Part shown: piece after piece, positions 19,401 to 27,351 of the stretch
How the letters are laid out: every line of letters begins with the position of its first letter
Position numbering within the stretch: the stretch's first letter is position 1
Notes under the pieces: model-generated
The model's database searches: none
What the model saw: the letters and a program-made list of their open reading frames with translations, nothing else
What the model was told of the DNA's origin: nothing
Translations under genes and position numbers: made by a program
Assembly: GCA_017442735.1 (NCBI GenBank)
Contig: JAFRZE010000049.1
Span: 93,105 to 157,104, forward strand
Length of the DNA stretch: 64,000 nt
Direction of reading: 5' to 3'
Origin: Bacillota bacterium
GTDB lineage: Bacteria; Bacillota; Clostridia; Lachnospirales; Bianqueaceae

Positions 19401-19667
19401 TCCGGGAATGATCGCGTCCGGACGCTCATAGCGAAGGATCTTCGCGATATATTCCAGGGTCAGAGGTTCCATGTAGACCTTATCCGCGATAGAAGTGTCA
19501 GTCATGATGGTCGCCGGGTTCGAGTTGCAAAGGATGACCTGGTAGCCTTCTTCCTTCAGCGCGAGGCACGCCTGCGTGCCCGCGTAGTCAAATTCCGCCG
19601 CCTGTCCGATAACGATCGGACCGGAGCCGATGATCAGTACCTTCTGTATATCTGTTCTTTTTGCCAT
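16476..19667 (-). CDS. carB: Carbamoyl phosphate synthase large subunit
   Basis: About 1063 residues, the normal size. Makes carbamoyl phosphate from bicarbonate, two ATP and ammonia supplied by CarA. Two ATP-grasp halves are visible, each opening with a GxGPIxIGQ motif (IIGSGPIVIGQAAEFDYAG; VLGAGPIRIGQGVEFDYSS) and each with an EVNPR metal site; the C-terminal MGS-like regulatory domain (LPLIRRFYNLGFNIQATPGT) binds UMP or related effectors in homologues. Start at ATG 19667 with AAAGG upstream; the longer frame overlaps pyrC. There is no carA next to it, which is unusual. Confidence 0.96.
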   Translation of the reverse strand: MAKRTDIQKVLIIGSGPIVIGQAAEFDYAGTQACLALKEEGYQVILCNSNPATIMTDTSIADKVYMEPLTLEYIAKILRYERPDAIIPGIGGQTGLNLAMQLEKKGVLKECGVELLGTSSSSIERAEDRELFKEMCQSIGEPVIPSEITYSLEEAKQAAERIGYPVVLRPAFTLGGTGGGFAYDEQELEEVGINAFKLSPVHQVLIEKSVRGYKEIEFEVMRDGNDHAITICGMENVDPVGVHTGDSIVVAPILSLNDHDLKMLNDSAIKIIRELKIEGGCNVQFALNPNSSEYFLIEVNPRVSRSSALASKASGYPIARVTAKIAMGMALEEIPVAGGTAAIEPSLDYLVAKFPRFAFDKFPLAPNLLGTQMKATGEVMGIGSTLEECFLKSVRSLETGVCHFHLPKFDSFETQELESYVGEFHADGVFAIFEMLRRGESVQKIFELTEITPLFLESFLKIVDMENKLKQLAPINRTPAGMAVLREAKIMGFSDKAIAHLWGTNELDIYARRQEEKIHPIFRMVDTLHTGKYIAYLYSSYTGKNESRLTDKKKVIVLGAGPIRIGQGVEFDYSSVHAVQTIKRCGYEAIIINNNPETVSTDYTTADKLYFEPLTVEDVMEIIHFEQPEGVICSLGGQTAINLAEPLMERGVKLIGTDCAAIERAENRDSFEKILIDLGIPQPQGEAITDIEEGVRVAEKIGYPVLVRPSFVLGGRAMQIVANEQQLREYLKTAVEISEDKPVLVDHYIRGKELEVDAICDGVDVFVPGIMELVERTGVHSGDSISVYPTFSVSDKVKGTILSYAKKLGLGIGIIGLYNIQFIVDPKENVYIIEVNPRSSRTVPFLSKATGYSLADIATEVILGKSLKEQGIFGLYPDEKKRYYVKVPVFSFNKIKGLDAYLSPEMKSTGEAIGYDDKLNRALYKALQAAGLRLRNYGTVFVTVARGDREEALPLIRRFYNLGFNIQATPGTAKFLKEHGIRTHILHKISEGSDEIPEAIRQGHLAYVINTRDPGNMSSASDGAKMRSLATENNVTIFTALDTVRVLLDVLEETTLTISTIDA

Positions 19668-19681
19668 TTTGATTGCCTTTC

Positions 19682-20839
19682 TTATTCTTCCCAGACAGTT
19701 TTTCCGCCGCACACGGTCTTGATACAGCGGCCGAAGACTTTCCATCCTTCAAAGGGAGTCGCCTTGCCCATGGAAAGGAATTCTTCCGGTTTGATTTCGT
19801 ATTCCGAAGACAGGTCCCAGGTACAGGATTCTCCGCTCCGAAGCGGGATCCCGAATCGCTCTCTCGGACGTTTGATCAGCCTGTCCAGGATGATCTCCAG
19901 AGGGACGATACCCGGCTTCACCAGATAGGTATAAAGCAGAGGGAACGCTGTTTCGATCCCTACAATGCCAAACGCGCTTTTCTCGAGGCCTTTTGCCTTT
20001 TCTTCCGCGCTGTGAGGTGCGTGATCAGTCGCGATACAATCAATGGTTCCGTCCAGCAGTCCCTCGATCAGCGCTTCCCGGTCCTGCTTCCCGCGGATGG
20101 GCGGGTTCATCTTGAACCGGCCCAGTTCCTGCAGATCTTCATCTGAAAGCAGCAGGTAATGCGGGGCCGTTTCACAGGTCACGTTCACGCCGTCCTTCTT
20201 TGCCTGACGAATGATCTCCACGCTCTCCCTGCAGGAAATATGGCATACATGATAACCGCAGCCGGTTTCTTTCGCCAACCGGACATCTCTCGCGATGGGG
20301 CCCCATTCGCTCTCTGAGCAGATGCCTCTGTGACCATGCTCTTTCGCGTAGACGCCCTCATGGATGTACCCGCCTCTCAGCAGGCTGTTGTCTTCGCAGT
20401 GCGCGACGATCAGTTTTCCAAGCTTCGCGGCGCGCCGCATGGCTTCCCGCATCATTTCTTCGGACTGCACTCCTTTGCCGTCATCCGAAAAGGCAATGAT
20501 ATGGGGTGCGAGTTCCTCCATGGGAACCAGCTTTTCACCATTCTCTCCTACCGTGATCGCCGCGTAAGGATAGACCGCGATCTGTGCGTCCTTCCGGATG
20601 ATATCCTCCTCGACTGCCAGATGTTCCAGGCTGTCCGGGACCGGACTCAGGTTGGGCATGGCGCAGACACCGGTATAGCCGCCTCTGGCTGCCGCTTTCG
20701 TTCCGGAAAGGATGGTCTCCTTATACGAAAAACCCGGCTCCCGGAAGTGCACATGCACATCCAGAAAGCCGGGAAATGTAACCAAAGGACCGTTCACGGT
20801 CATCATCTGCTGATATACAGAATCATCCCTCTGTCCCAT
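19682..20839 (-). CDS. pyrC: Dihydroorotase
   Basis: About 385 residues. Zinc amidohydrolase cyclising carbamoyl-aspartate to dihydroorotate. Metal ligands appear in DVHVHFREPG (residues about 27-36), VAHCEDN, and CIATDHAPHS. Type I dihydroorotases are often about 420-430 residues; the N-terminal beta-sandwich segment is very short here. Start set at ATG 20839, preceded by AAAGGAG at 5 bases; a GTG five codons upstream would place the RBS inside the gene. It is the first gene of the operon, about 55 bases from the predicted transcription start. Confidence 0.93.
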   Translation of the reverse strand: MGQRDDSVYQQMMTVNGPLVTFPGFLDVHVHFREPGFSYKETILSGTKAAARGGYTGVCAMPNLSPVPDSLEHLAVEEDIIRKDAQIAVYPYAAITVGENGEKLVPMEELAPHIIAFSDDGKGVQSEEMMREAMRRAAKLGKLIVAHCEDNSLLRGGYIHEGVYAKEHGHRGICSESEWGPIARDVRLAKETGCGYHVCHISCRESVEIIRQAKKDGVNVTCETAPHYLLLSDEDLQELGRFKMNPPIRGKQDREALIEGLLDGTIDCIATDHAPHSAEEKAKGLEKSAFGIVGIETAFPLLYTYLVKPGIVPLEIILDRLIKRPRERFGIPLRSGESCTWDLSSEYEIKPEEFLSMGKATPFEGWKVFGRCIKTVCGGKTVWEE

Positions 20840-20900
20840 GATTTCTCCTTTCACTATTCCACTTTTTCAGTCTCTCAGGACCGATTTAAAAGCCTAGAAA

Positions 20901-20929
20901 ATTATCCCATATCGGGATTCGTTTGTCAA
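20901..20929 (-). promoter_or_regulatory. pyr operon promoter
   Basis: Reading leftward, TTGACA (20929-20924), 17 bases, GATAAT (20906-20901). The spacer end contains TCCC-N5-GGGA, a short possible operator. The leader to pyrC is only about 55 bases and shows no PyrR-type attenuator, so control probably acts at initiation or is absent. Confidence 0.75.
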
Positions 20930-20943
20930 GGAACAGAATGCCC

Positions 20944-20972
20944 AAAAAAGCCCGGCCATAACGGCCGGGCTT
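20944..20972 (-). terminator. Terminator after the GDPD gene
   Basis: AAGCCCGGCC and GGCCGGGCTT (20948-20957 and 20963-20972) form a perfect 10-bp stem with a 5-base loop, followed on the minus strand by six T. It separates GDPD transcription from the pyr promoter. Confidence 0.9.
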
Positions 20973-21002
20973 CGTCCTATGTGCGCCTTCAGGCGCATGC
21001 TC

Positions 21003-21824
21003 TCAGTACCATACCTTCGGCAGATAGTGTTCGAAGATGACCGTGTCACAGCCTTCTTCGTTTGCCGCGGACTTGCTCGTCCAGCAGACATGCTTGGCAC
21101 CCATCTGGATCGCGGCTTTTACCGTGATCGGCAGATCCGTCACCTCATAAGCGATAAAGTGCGGACGCGACAGGAAATTCATCAGACAGTTTCCCATCAG
21201 AAAACTGGTGTATGGATTTGCTCCTTTTCCGTAATGCTCCGGCGGACAGGCCAGCTGTCCGCGGACGATCTCGGGAGCGTTGATCCGGAACCACTTGACG
21301 ATCCTCGGATCGAAGCTCTCGATGCAGTACTCCCCTTCATATCCGGCCAGGAGCTGGTAGGTTTTTTCGCAAAGTTCATCATTGTTCGGACCGGATTTCA
21401 GTTCCACGATCAGAGGCGCGCGGTCGTCCACCGCTGCCAGTACTTCGGCAAATAGCGGAATGCCCTGTTCAGTGCCGAGAAGTTTCAGCTCTTCGAGTTC
21501 TTCCAGCGTTTTGGAATCGACTCTCGCATCCACGCCGCAGATCCTTTTCAGATCGTCATCATGGAATACGACGACCTGGCCGTCCTTTGTGAGCTGGACA
21601 TCGAGCTCAGAACCGTAACCGGCTTCACACGCTGCGTTAAATGCTGCGATAGAGTTTTCCGGAATACCTTTTTCCATATCGTGCAGGCCGCGGTGCGCGA
21701 TGTTCCTTCTCTGGAACGGCGCGTAAAGATCTTCATCCACTCTCTCGGGCATGAGCAGGAAAGCTCCCAGGCCTGTGACCGCCGCCGCTGTACCCAATAA
21801 TCTGCCAAATATATTTTTTCCCAT
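21003..21824 (-). CDS. Glycerophosphodiester phosphodiesterase family protein
   Basis: About 273 residues with the start at ATG 21824, preceded by AAGGAG. Residues 8-24 are a hydrophobic segment that may anchor the protein in the membrane or act as a signal. The GDPD signature follows: NIAHRGLHD (catalytic His), PENSIAAFNAACEAGYGSELDVQLTKDG with the Glu-x-Asp metal pair, and VVFHDDDLKRICG. Such enzymes cleave glycerophosphodiesters to glycerol 3-phosphate and an alcohol, from lipids or teichoic acids. A single gene, divergent from the TIM-barrel gene. Confidence 0.88.
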   Translation of the reverse strand: MGKNIFGRLLGTAAAVTGLGAFLLMPERVDEDLYAPFQRRNIAHRGLHDMEKGIPENSIAAFNAACEAGYGSELDVQLTKDGQVVVFHDDDLKRICGVDARVDSKTLEELEELKLLGTEQGIPLFAEVLAAVDDRAPLIVELKSGPNNDELCEKTYQLLAGYEGEYCIESFDPRIVKWFRINAPEIVRGQLACPPEHYGKGANPYTSFLMGNCLMNFLSRPHFIAYEVTDLPITVKAAIQMGAKHVCWTSKSAANEEGCDTVIFEHYLPKVWY

Positions 21825-21907
21825 TTCTGTCTCCTTGGTAAACAAAGTTTTCGGAGCAAAGTTCCTACAGTATTTTACCATATCCGGTAGTTTTTTTCCA
21901 CTGTCTG

Positions 21908-21916
21908 TGGTAGAAT
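21908..21916 (+). promoter_or_regulatory. Extended -10 promoter for the TIM-barrel/MFS operon
   Basis: TGGTAGAAT is a TGn-extended -10 element 28 bases before the ATG at 21944; no good -35 is seen. CCAC-N5-GTGG (21898-21910) overlaps it and may be an operator. Confidence 0.45.
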
Positions 21917-21943
21917 GAATCCATTCAAAAAAGGAGGCGAAAG

Positions 21944-22786
21944 ATGAAAACAGTATCCTTTTTCGGTCATACCGCAAGTAAGCTGATCCTCGGAGATAAT
22001 CCGATGAACGGCTATTCCTATATCGGCCACCGGATCCCGGGCAAGGAGATGGTGGAATACTATACTGCTGAGAAGTTTCTGGAAACACTTTTTCACGCGC
22101 AAGAGCTCGGATACAAAACCATGCTTCCGCTGGCTGACCCATTCGTGATCCGGATGCTGAAAGAGTACCGCCGCGAGGGAGGGAAACTTCAGTTCATCTT
22201 TCAGCCTTTCCGCGGCGTCTATCCGGACTTTTCCATCCGTCAGATGATGGAAGTGGAGCCGATCGGTATCTATCATCAGGGTACGACCACAGACGACCTC
22301 TTTGAGGCCGACCGCTGCGGAGAGATCCTGGAAATGGTCGAGAAATTCCGTGTCATGGGCATCCCCGTGGGACTCGGATCCCACCGCCCGGATGTGATCG
22401 AAAAAAGTGAGAAGGAAGGCTGGCCGGTGGACTTTTATGTTGCCTGCCTGCAGAATCCCCGGATCGACCGGACGGGCGTTCCCGGCGGATACCTTCCCGC
22501 TGATACGCTTCCCGGCTGGGTCTTCTATCCCCAGGACCGGAAAGTCATGCTGGATGTACTGAAGAAAACCGATAAACCGGTCATCGCTTATAAAATCTTC
22601 GCCGGCGGCCAGATGTTCGAGGGTCTGGATCCTCAGACAAAACGTCAGAAGATCCTGGATACCTATCAGGAAGTCTTCTCCATTCTCAAGCCGGATGATA
22701 TGGCGGCTATCGGCATCTTTCAGCGGGATATGGATCAGCTGAAGGAAGATGCCGAAGTCTTTCAGGAATACTGTCAGTTACAATAA
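21944..22786 (+). CDS. TIM-barrel-like protein of unknown function
   Basis: 280 residues, not firmly recognised. The opening (KLILGDNPMNGYSY), repeated strand-helix pattern and motifs such as VGLGSHRPDVIE and DKPVIAYKIFAGG suggest an (alpha/beta)8 barrel, perhaps distantly like aldo/keto reductases or sugar epimerases; the aldo/keto Asp-Tyr-Lys-His tetrad is not evident. No signal peptide, so cytoplasmic. RBS AGGAGG precedes the ATG. It is followed 21 bases later by an MFS sugar-type transporter, so it may process the imported compound. Function left open. Confidence 0.7.
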   Translation: MKTVSFFGHTASKLILGDNPMNGYSYIGHRIPGKEMVEYYTAEKFLETLFHAQELGYKTMLPLADPFVIRMLKEYRREGGKLQFIFQPFRGVYPDFSIRQMMEVEPIGIYHQGTTTDDLFEADRCGEILEMVEKFRVMGIPVGLGSHRPDVIEKSEKEGWPVDFYVACLQNPRIDRTGVPGGYLPADTLPGWVFYPQDRKVMLDVLKKTDKPVIAYKIFAGGQMFEGLDPQTKRQKILDTYQEVFSILKPDDMAAIGIFQRDMDQLKEDAEVFQEYCQLQ

Positions 22787-22807
22787 ATGTTTCCCGGAGG
22801 TTTACCT

Positions 22808-24370
22808 ATGAAACTGAATTATTTCCGTACGATCTGTGTCGGCTTTGCCTTTTTCCTGATCTGCGCGTTCTGGCAGGCCTATGACACCGTCATCCCCATG
22901 ATCCTGACCAACAAGTTCGGTATGGGACAGACCTGGTCCGGCATCATCATGGCTCTGGACAACATCCTGGCCCTGTTCATGCTGCCGCTGTTCGGCGCCA
23001 TCTCCGACAAATGCCGCAGCAAGCTCGGACGTCGTACACCGTTCATCCTGATCGGTACCATCGCCGCCGCACTCGCTTTTGTCGCCCTGTCACTGGTGGA
23101 CGGCATGCAGCTGAATCACATTTCCGCTATCGCGAAGGTCGATGATCCCGCGGCGCTGGAGATCATCTACACCGAGGAAAAAGATGCCGCGCTGATCACC
23201 CCAGACGGAGACAGTTTCGTTCTTTCCGACGTTTATACGAAGGAAGAATTTACCGCGATCCGCTCGCAGGTCACCAACGACAAAGGCAAGCTCGTTACCA
23301 ATCATGATTATACCAATTACGTGGTTCCCGCCCGTCAGGCTTATGCCGCCGGTGTGACCAGAAATCAGGTGCTTCCGCTCGTTCTGTTTGTGATCTTCCT
23401 GCTTGTCACACTGGTCGCCATGTCCACCTTCCGTTCACCGGCTGTCGCGCTTATGCCAGATGTGACGATGAAACCGCTGAGATCGAAAGCGAACGCCATC
23501 ATCAACCTCATGGGTTCCGCAGGCGGTATTCTGGTATTGGGGCTGGGTATGGTCTTCGCGACCAGTGCGGTCAAGAACTCCATGATGGCCTATACCCCGT
23601 TCTTTACCGTCATCGCCGGTATCATGATCGCCGCACTTATTATCTTCATGCTGACGGTGCGTGAACCTCTGTTCGTAAAAGAAAGAGAAGAAAAAGAACG
23701 GGAATACGGTATCGGTGACGAGGAGGAAGCCATCGCTGAAAACGCCGGCAAGCATAAGCTCGGCGCCGCCGAGAAGCGTTCGCTGATTTTCATACTAGCC
23801 TCGATCATTCTCTGGTTCATGGGATACAACGCCGTTACTTCCAAGTATTCTGTTTACGCCACCAACATCCTGCACAAGGATTACAACATGACCCTGATCA
23901 TCGCGCAGGGCGCCGCGATCCTCGCGTATCTGCCGGTCGGTATCGTCGCCAGTAAGATCGGACGCAAAAAAACTATCATCGCCGGTGTCATCATGCTGAC
24001 TGTCGCCTTTGGCTCCGCAGCGCTGATGAATTCCGATACTCCCACCATGCTGATGAACTGCATGTTCGCGCTCGCCGGTATCGCGTGGGCGACCATCAAC
24101 GTCAACTCCTTCCCGATGGTCGTGGAAATGTGCTCCGGCGCGGATGTCGGCCGATACACCGGTTTCTACTATACCGCCTCGATGGCGGCCCAGGTCGTTA
24201 CGCCCATCTTCTCCGGCTTTTTGATGGATCAGTTCGGTATGCGTGTGCTTTTCCCCTACGCGGTCGTCTTTGTAGCGCTGGCGATCCTGACCATGGTTTT
24301 CGTCAAGCACGGTGATTCCAAACCTACCGCGAAGAAAGGCCTGGAAGTCCTGGACGAGGATATGGACTAA
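22808..24370 (+). CDS. MFS transporter, GPH/SLC45-like sugar carrier
   Basis: 520 residues with about twelve membrane segments. The cytoplasmic loop GAISDKCRSKLGRRTPFI matches the glycoside-pentoside-hexuronide/SLC45 branch of the major facilitator superfamily. An unusual hydrophilic insert of about 80 residues (roughly 105-185) sits on the external side before the fourth segment. Start at ATG 22808, preceded by CCGGAGG. Probably a cation-coupled importer of a sugar or glycoside, acting with the preceding TIM-barrel protein; the substrate is unknown. Confidence 0.85.
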   Translation: MKLNYFRTICVGFAFFLICAFWQAYDTVIPMILTNKFGMGQTWSGIIMALDNILALFMLPLFGAISDKCRSKLGRRTPFILIGTIAAALAFVALSLVDGMQLNHISAIAKVDDPAALEIIYTEEKDAALITPDGDSFVLSDVYTKEEFTAIRSQVTNDKGKLVTNHDYTNYVVPARQAYAAGVTRNQVLPLVLFVIFLLVTLVAMSTFRSPAVALMPDVTMKPLRSKANAIINLMGSAGGILVLGLGMVFATSAVKNSMMAYTPFFTVIAGIMIAALIIFMLTVREPLFVKEREEKEREYGIGDEEEAIAENAGKHKLGAAEKRSLIFILASIILWFMGYNAVTSKYSVYATNILHKDYNMTLIIAQGAAILAYLPVGIVASKIGRKKTIIAGVIMLTVAFGSAALMNSDTPTMLMNCMFALAGIAWATINVNSFPMVVEMCSGADVGRYTGFYYTASMAAQVVTPIFSGFLMDQFGMRVLFPYAVVFVALAILTMVFVKHGDSKPTAKKGLEVLDEDMD

Positions 24371-24391
24371 TAAAAAAGGAACGTACGATTT

Positions 24392-25228
24392 ATGCTCTTG
24401 GATGTCATATTTGAAACTCTGCTCGATGCAGCGAAGATGGTGCCGATCCTGTACCTGGCATATCTTTTGATGGAGGTACTTGAGCAGCACGCGGGCGAAA
24501 AGATCAATCAGTCGATCGCGAAGGTCGGCAAAGCCGGACCACTGCTTGGAGCGGCTCTCGGCATCGTCCCACAGTGCGGTTTTTCCGGCGCGATCGCCGG
24601 TTTCTACGCGGGAGGCATCGCCACCCTCGGTACGCTGATCGCTGTTTTTATGTCCACCTCGGACGAAATGCTCCCGCTGATGATCTCAGAGGGCGTGCAG
24701 TTCGGTGTGCTCCTGAAGATCCTTCTCAGCAAGTTTACCGCCGGAGTCTTCTTCGGCTATCTGGTCGATCTCGTCTTCCATGGTCATACGGAAGCGCATA
24801 TCGAGGATATCTGTGAACAGGATCACTGTGACTGTGAAAATACGAACATCTGGCTCGCCGCGGCGATCCACTGTCTGAAAGTTATGGGACTCATCCTACT
24901 GGTCACTTTCCTTTTGAATCTGGCCTTTGAACTGGGCGGAGCGGATATCTTCAAGAATATCCTGCCGGATATCCCGGTCGTTTCGGAGATCATCGCCGGC
25001 CTTGTCGGGCTCATTCCCAGCTGCAGCGCTTCTGTCCTTCTGACGGAGCTCTATCTGAACGGCGTCATCCATGCCGGAGCCTTGATCGCCGGTCTTTCCT
25101 CGAATGCCGGTGTCGGCTTGCTCGTCCTCTTCCGTCAGCACCGTCATCTGAAAGGCAATTTCAAAATCACCGGTCTTTTGTACGCCTGCAGCGTCGTCTC
25201 CGGTATCCTTTTGGGTCTGCTGTTCTGA
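24392..25228 (+). CDS. Putative manganese/heavy-metal exporter (ArsP_2-type)
   Basis: 278-residue polytopic protein of the family annotated as putative manganese transporter or ten-TM heavy-metal exporter. Two similar halves each contain a PQCGFSG or PSCSASV motif (GIVPQCGFSGAIAG; GLIPSCSASVLLTEL), and a His/Cys/Asp-rich loop (HGHTEAHIEDICEQDHCDCE) in the middle probably binds metal. RBS is a weak AAAGGAA 11 bases before ATG. It follows the MFS gene by 21 bases and precedes a bidirectional terminator; whether it belongs functionally with the MFS gene is doubtful. Confidence 0.8.
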   Translation: MLLDVIFETLLDAAKMVPILYLAYLLMEVLEQHAGEKINQSIAKVGKAGPLLGAALGIVPQCGFSGAIAGFYAGGIATLGTLIAVFMSTSDEMLPLMISEGVQFGVLLKILLSKFTAGVFFGYLVDLVFHGHTEAHIEDICEQDHCDCENTNIWLAAAIHCLKVMGLILLVTFLLNLAFELGGADIFKNILPDIPVVSEIIAGLVGLIPSCSASVLLTELYLNGVIHAGALIAGLSSNAGVGLLVLFRQHRHLKGNFKITGLLYACSVVSGILLGLLF

Positions 25229-25242
25229 TCCCATTTACCTAC

Positions 25243-25296
25243 AAAAAGAAAGGGCAATCAATCTCAGGATCAAGAGACTGATTGCCCTTTTTCTTT
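25243..25296. terminator. Bidirectional terminator between metal exporter and PfkB gene
   Basis: AAAGGGCAATCA and TGATTGCCCTTT flank a loop and are extended by TCTC/GAGA, with A and T tracts on either side. It closes both converging transcription units. Confidence 0.87.
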
Positions 25297-25313
25297 GCTT
25301 CTGTTTCTTCTCT

Positions 25314-26252
25314 TTATTCAACTTCTGACAGCTGCGGCATCGCCGGGATGGCGCCGTGACGGCTGGTCGTGATGGAAGCGGCTTTGTTCGCGAAAGTCGT
25401 GATAGCGCGCAGGGTTTCTTCATCCAGACCATCCAGGGACGGCAGCTTACAAATCTTTGAAAGAGCCGCGCCGAAGAAAGTATCGCCGGCGCCGTTCGTA
25501 TCCCCTACGACAATGGGCGGACAGGGGATCTGCCCGGTAATATCTCCGTAACGGAACAAAGCGCCGTCTGCCCCGAGAGTCACGAAGATCAGCTTGATTC
25601 CATACTGTTCGTGAAGGATCCTCGACCCTTCCAGCGGATCGGTCGAACCGCTCAGGAGCGGGAGCTCTTCATCCGAGATCTTCAGGATATCCACCATGGG
25701 CAGCGGTTCCTTCATCTGGACGATCGCGTGTCCGCGCTCAGACCACAAACGGTCGCGGTAATTCGGATCATAGCTGATGAGCGCGCCGGCTTCCTTCGCT
25801 TTTTTTGCGGTAAAAAGCGTCGCGCTGCGGGAGGGTTCAGTGGTCAGGCTGACCGAGCCGAAATGCAGGATCTTCGTCTGTTTCAGCATATTTTCATCGA
25901 TATCGGAGATCTTGAGATTCACATCCGCGCTTGGATCACGATAAAAAGCGAAAGAACGTTCGCCCCGGATGTCCAGGCTGACAACGGCCAGCGTCGTCAT
26001 TTCTTTTTCATCTGTTACAAGACCGGAATCATCCACGTTATCCGCGGCCAGCGTCGCGCGGAGCAGTTCACCGAAACTGTCCCGTCCAACCTTTCCGATA
26101 AAGGCCGTCTTCACGCCCAGACGAGAAGCCGCGACAGACAGGTTTGCCGGCGCTCCACCAGGATTGGCTGTATAGACAGGGATACCGTATTCATTCTTGC
26201 CGGACTGGGTCAGATCGATCAGGATCTCGCCAACGGTAATAATGTCAAACAT
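25314..26252 (-). CDS. PfkB family carbohydrate kinase, fructokinase-like
   Basis: 312 residues of ribokinase fold. N-terminal ITVGEILIDLTQ and NPGGAPANLSVAASRLG (PfkB signature 1), then GKVGRDSFG, and near the C-terminus the ATP/anion-hole signature GDTNGAGDTFFGA with catalytic Asp. The FYRDPSADVNL and similar patterns resemble bacterial fructokinases (fructose to fructose 6-phosphate). It lies 16 bases after the nuclease gene on the same strand and is the last gene before a terminator, so it may belong to the long operon starting at the BadF-type kinase. RBS GGAGGAAG. Confidence 0.88.
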   Translation of the reverse strand: MFDIITVGEILIDLTQSGKNEYGIPVYTANPGGAPANLSVAASRLGVKTAFIGKVGRDSFGELLRATLAADNVDDSGLVTDEKEMTTLAVVSLDIRGERSFAFYRDPSADVNLKISDIDENMLKQTKILHFGSVSLTTEPSRSATLFTAKKAKEAGALISYDPNYRDRLWSERGHAIVQMKEPLPMVDILKISDEELPLLSGSTDPLEGSRILHEQYGIKLIFVTLGADGALFRYGDITGQIPCPPIVVGDTNGAGDTFFGAALSKICKLPSLDGLDEETLRAITTFANKAASITTSRHGAIPAMPQLSEVE

Positions 26253-26268
26253 GTTTTCTTCCTCCTTC

Positions 26269-27351
26269 TTACGGATTGCACTGCGGGCAGGGATAATAGC
26301 CGGCTTCGATCGCCTCTTCCCTGGTCCCGGTAAATTCCATTTTATTCCTGTCGCTCATCTTCTCAACGCCTGAACAGTCAGGATAATGGAAGACATTCGA
26401 GCGTTTGTTCACGATGTACAGATGGACTTCGCCATCACCCTTGTCCGAAGTATTTGCTTCCGTGATTCCGCCCGCAAGACCCTCGCTTACCGCGATCTCC
26501 AGATCCCCTTCATAGGTCTCGCCGGTCTGATAGTCGATCAGGGTATGCTCGGACGGGTCGAAGACATTGTAGATGAATACGCAGAAACAAATATCGTCGC
26601 CGCCGTCTTCCAGCGACCAGCCTTCCATCAGTGCGCCGCGGCAGACAAGTTCGTCATCCGCGAAGATCGGTGTGACGCGGTACAGGACCATCGCATTGTA
26701 CTCACGAACATAGTCGCCGACCATCTCTTCGAAAGGCCGCATGCCGTCGTTGTTGAAGAAATGAGTGCCGGTCACGAGATTGAGTTCGTTGTCATTCTCC
26801 CCCGCCAGCTGGAACGCGATCAGATGAGAGCGCTCATATCCGCTGTTCTTCTGCCATCCGGACGGATGGATCCAGTAGATGTCGCCGCGGGATTCCGTGG
26901 GCATCAGTTCACGGCTGAGGCTGGCCATCGCCCGTCCGCACCGATCCAGTTCATCCAGATCGCTGTAGTCTTCATAGGGACCTTCCAGCGCCTCTTCGAT
27001 TTCCTCATCCGTAAAATACGGAATATTGTCATGAATGACCGCGTAGGTATAACCGGCGAAGGCCGGGATCGTGTCCGCGTTAAAGTCTTCATATTCGTCT
27101 GGGCTGACATAATAGATCTCCTCCAGCTGTGTCTCCACATGACTGGCCTCATCCGTGTCTCCGCCCAGCTCCTCTTCCGAATCGTCGCCGGAAGACTCTT
27201 CTTTTCCCTCACTCTTTTGCTCGGAAGACTCTTCGACCAGACTAAATCCGTAATCGGAAGATCCCTCTTCTTCCTCTCCCCGATGACATCCGCTGAGCAT
27301 GGTCATCAGGAACGCCAGACAAATCAGCCAGATTAAAAGTTTCTTATTCAT
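26269..27351 (-). CDS. DNA/RNA non-specific endonuclease lipoprotein with Ada-like C-terminus
   Basis: 360 residues. Residues 1-22 are a lipoprotein signal with lipobox LSGC (Cys22), followed by an acidic, serine-rich linker. The nuclease core (about 105-270) has DRCGRAMASLSREL, the histidine segment GYERSHLIAFQL and NLVTGTHFFNN, matching the DNA-entry nuclease (EndA/NucA-like) beta-beta-alpha-metal family, in which the His of the YxRxH-type motif is the base. The last 45 residues form a cysteine/histidine domain like the Ada metal-binding module (VFHYPDCSGV; YYPCPQCNP). So a cell-surface nuclease for DNA use or uptake. Start ATG 27351 overlaps the upstream gene by 8 bases. Confidence 0.85.
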   Translation of the reverse strand: MNKKLLIWLICLAFLMTMLSGCHRGEEEEGSSDYGFSLVEESSEQKSEGKEESSGDDSEEELGGDTDEASHVETQLEEIYYVSPDEYEDFNADTIPAFAGYTYAVIHDNIPYFTDEEIEEALEGPYEDYSDLDELDRCGRAMASLSRELMPTESRGDIYWIHPSGWQKNSGYERSHLIAFQLAGENDNELNLVTGTHFFNNDGMRPFEEMVGDYVREYNAMVLYRVTPIFADDELVCRGALMEGWSLEDGGDDICFCVFIYNVFDPSEHTLIDYQTGETYEGDLEIAVSEGLAGGITEANTSDKGDGEVHLYIVNKRSNVFHYPDCSGVEKMSDRNKMEFTGTREEAIEAGYYPCPQCNP

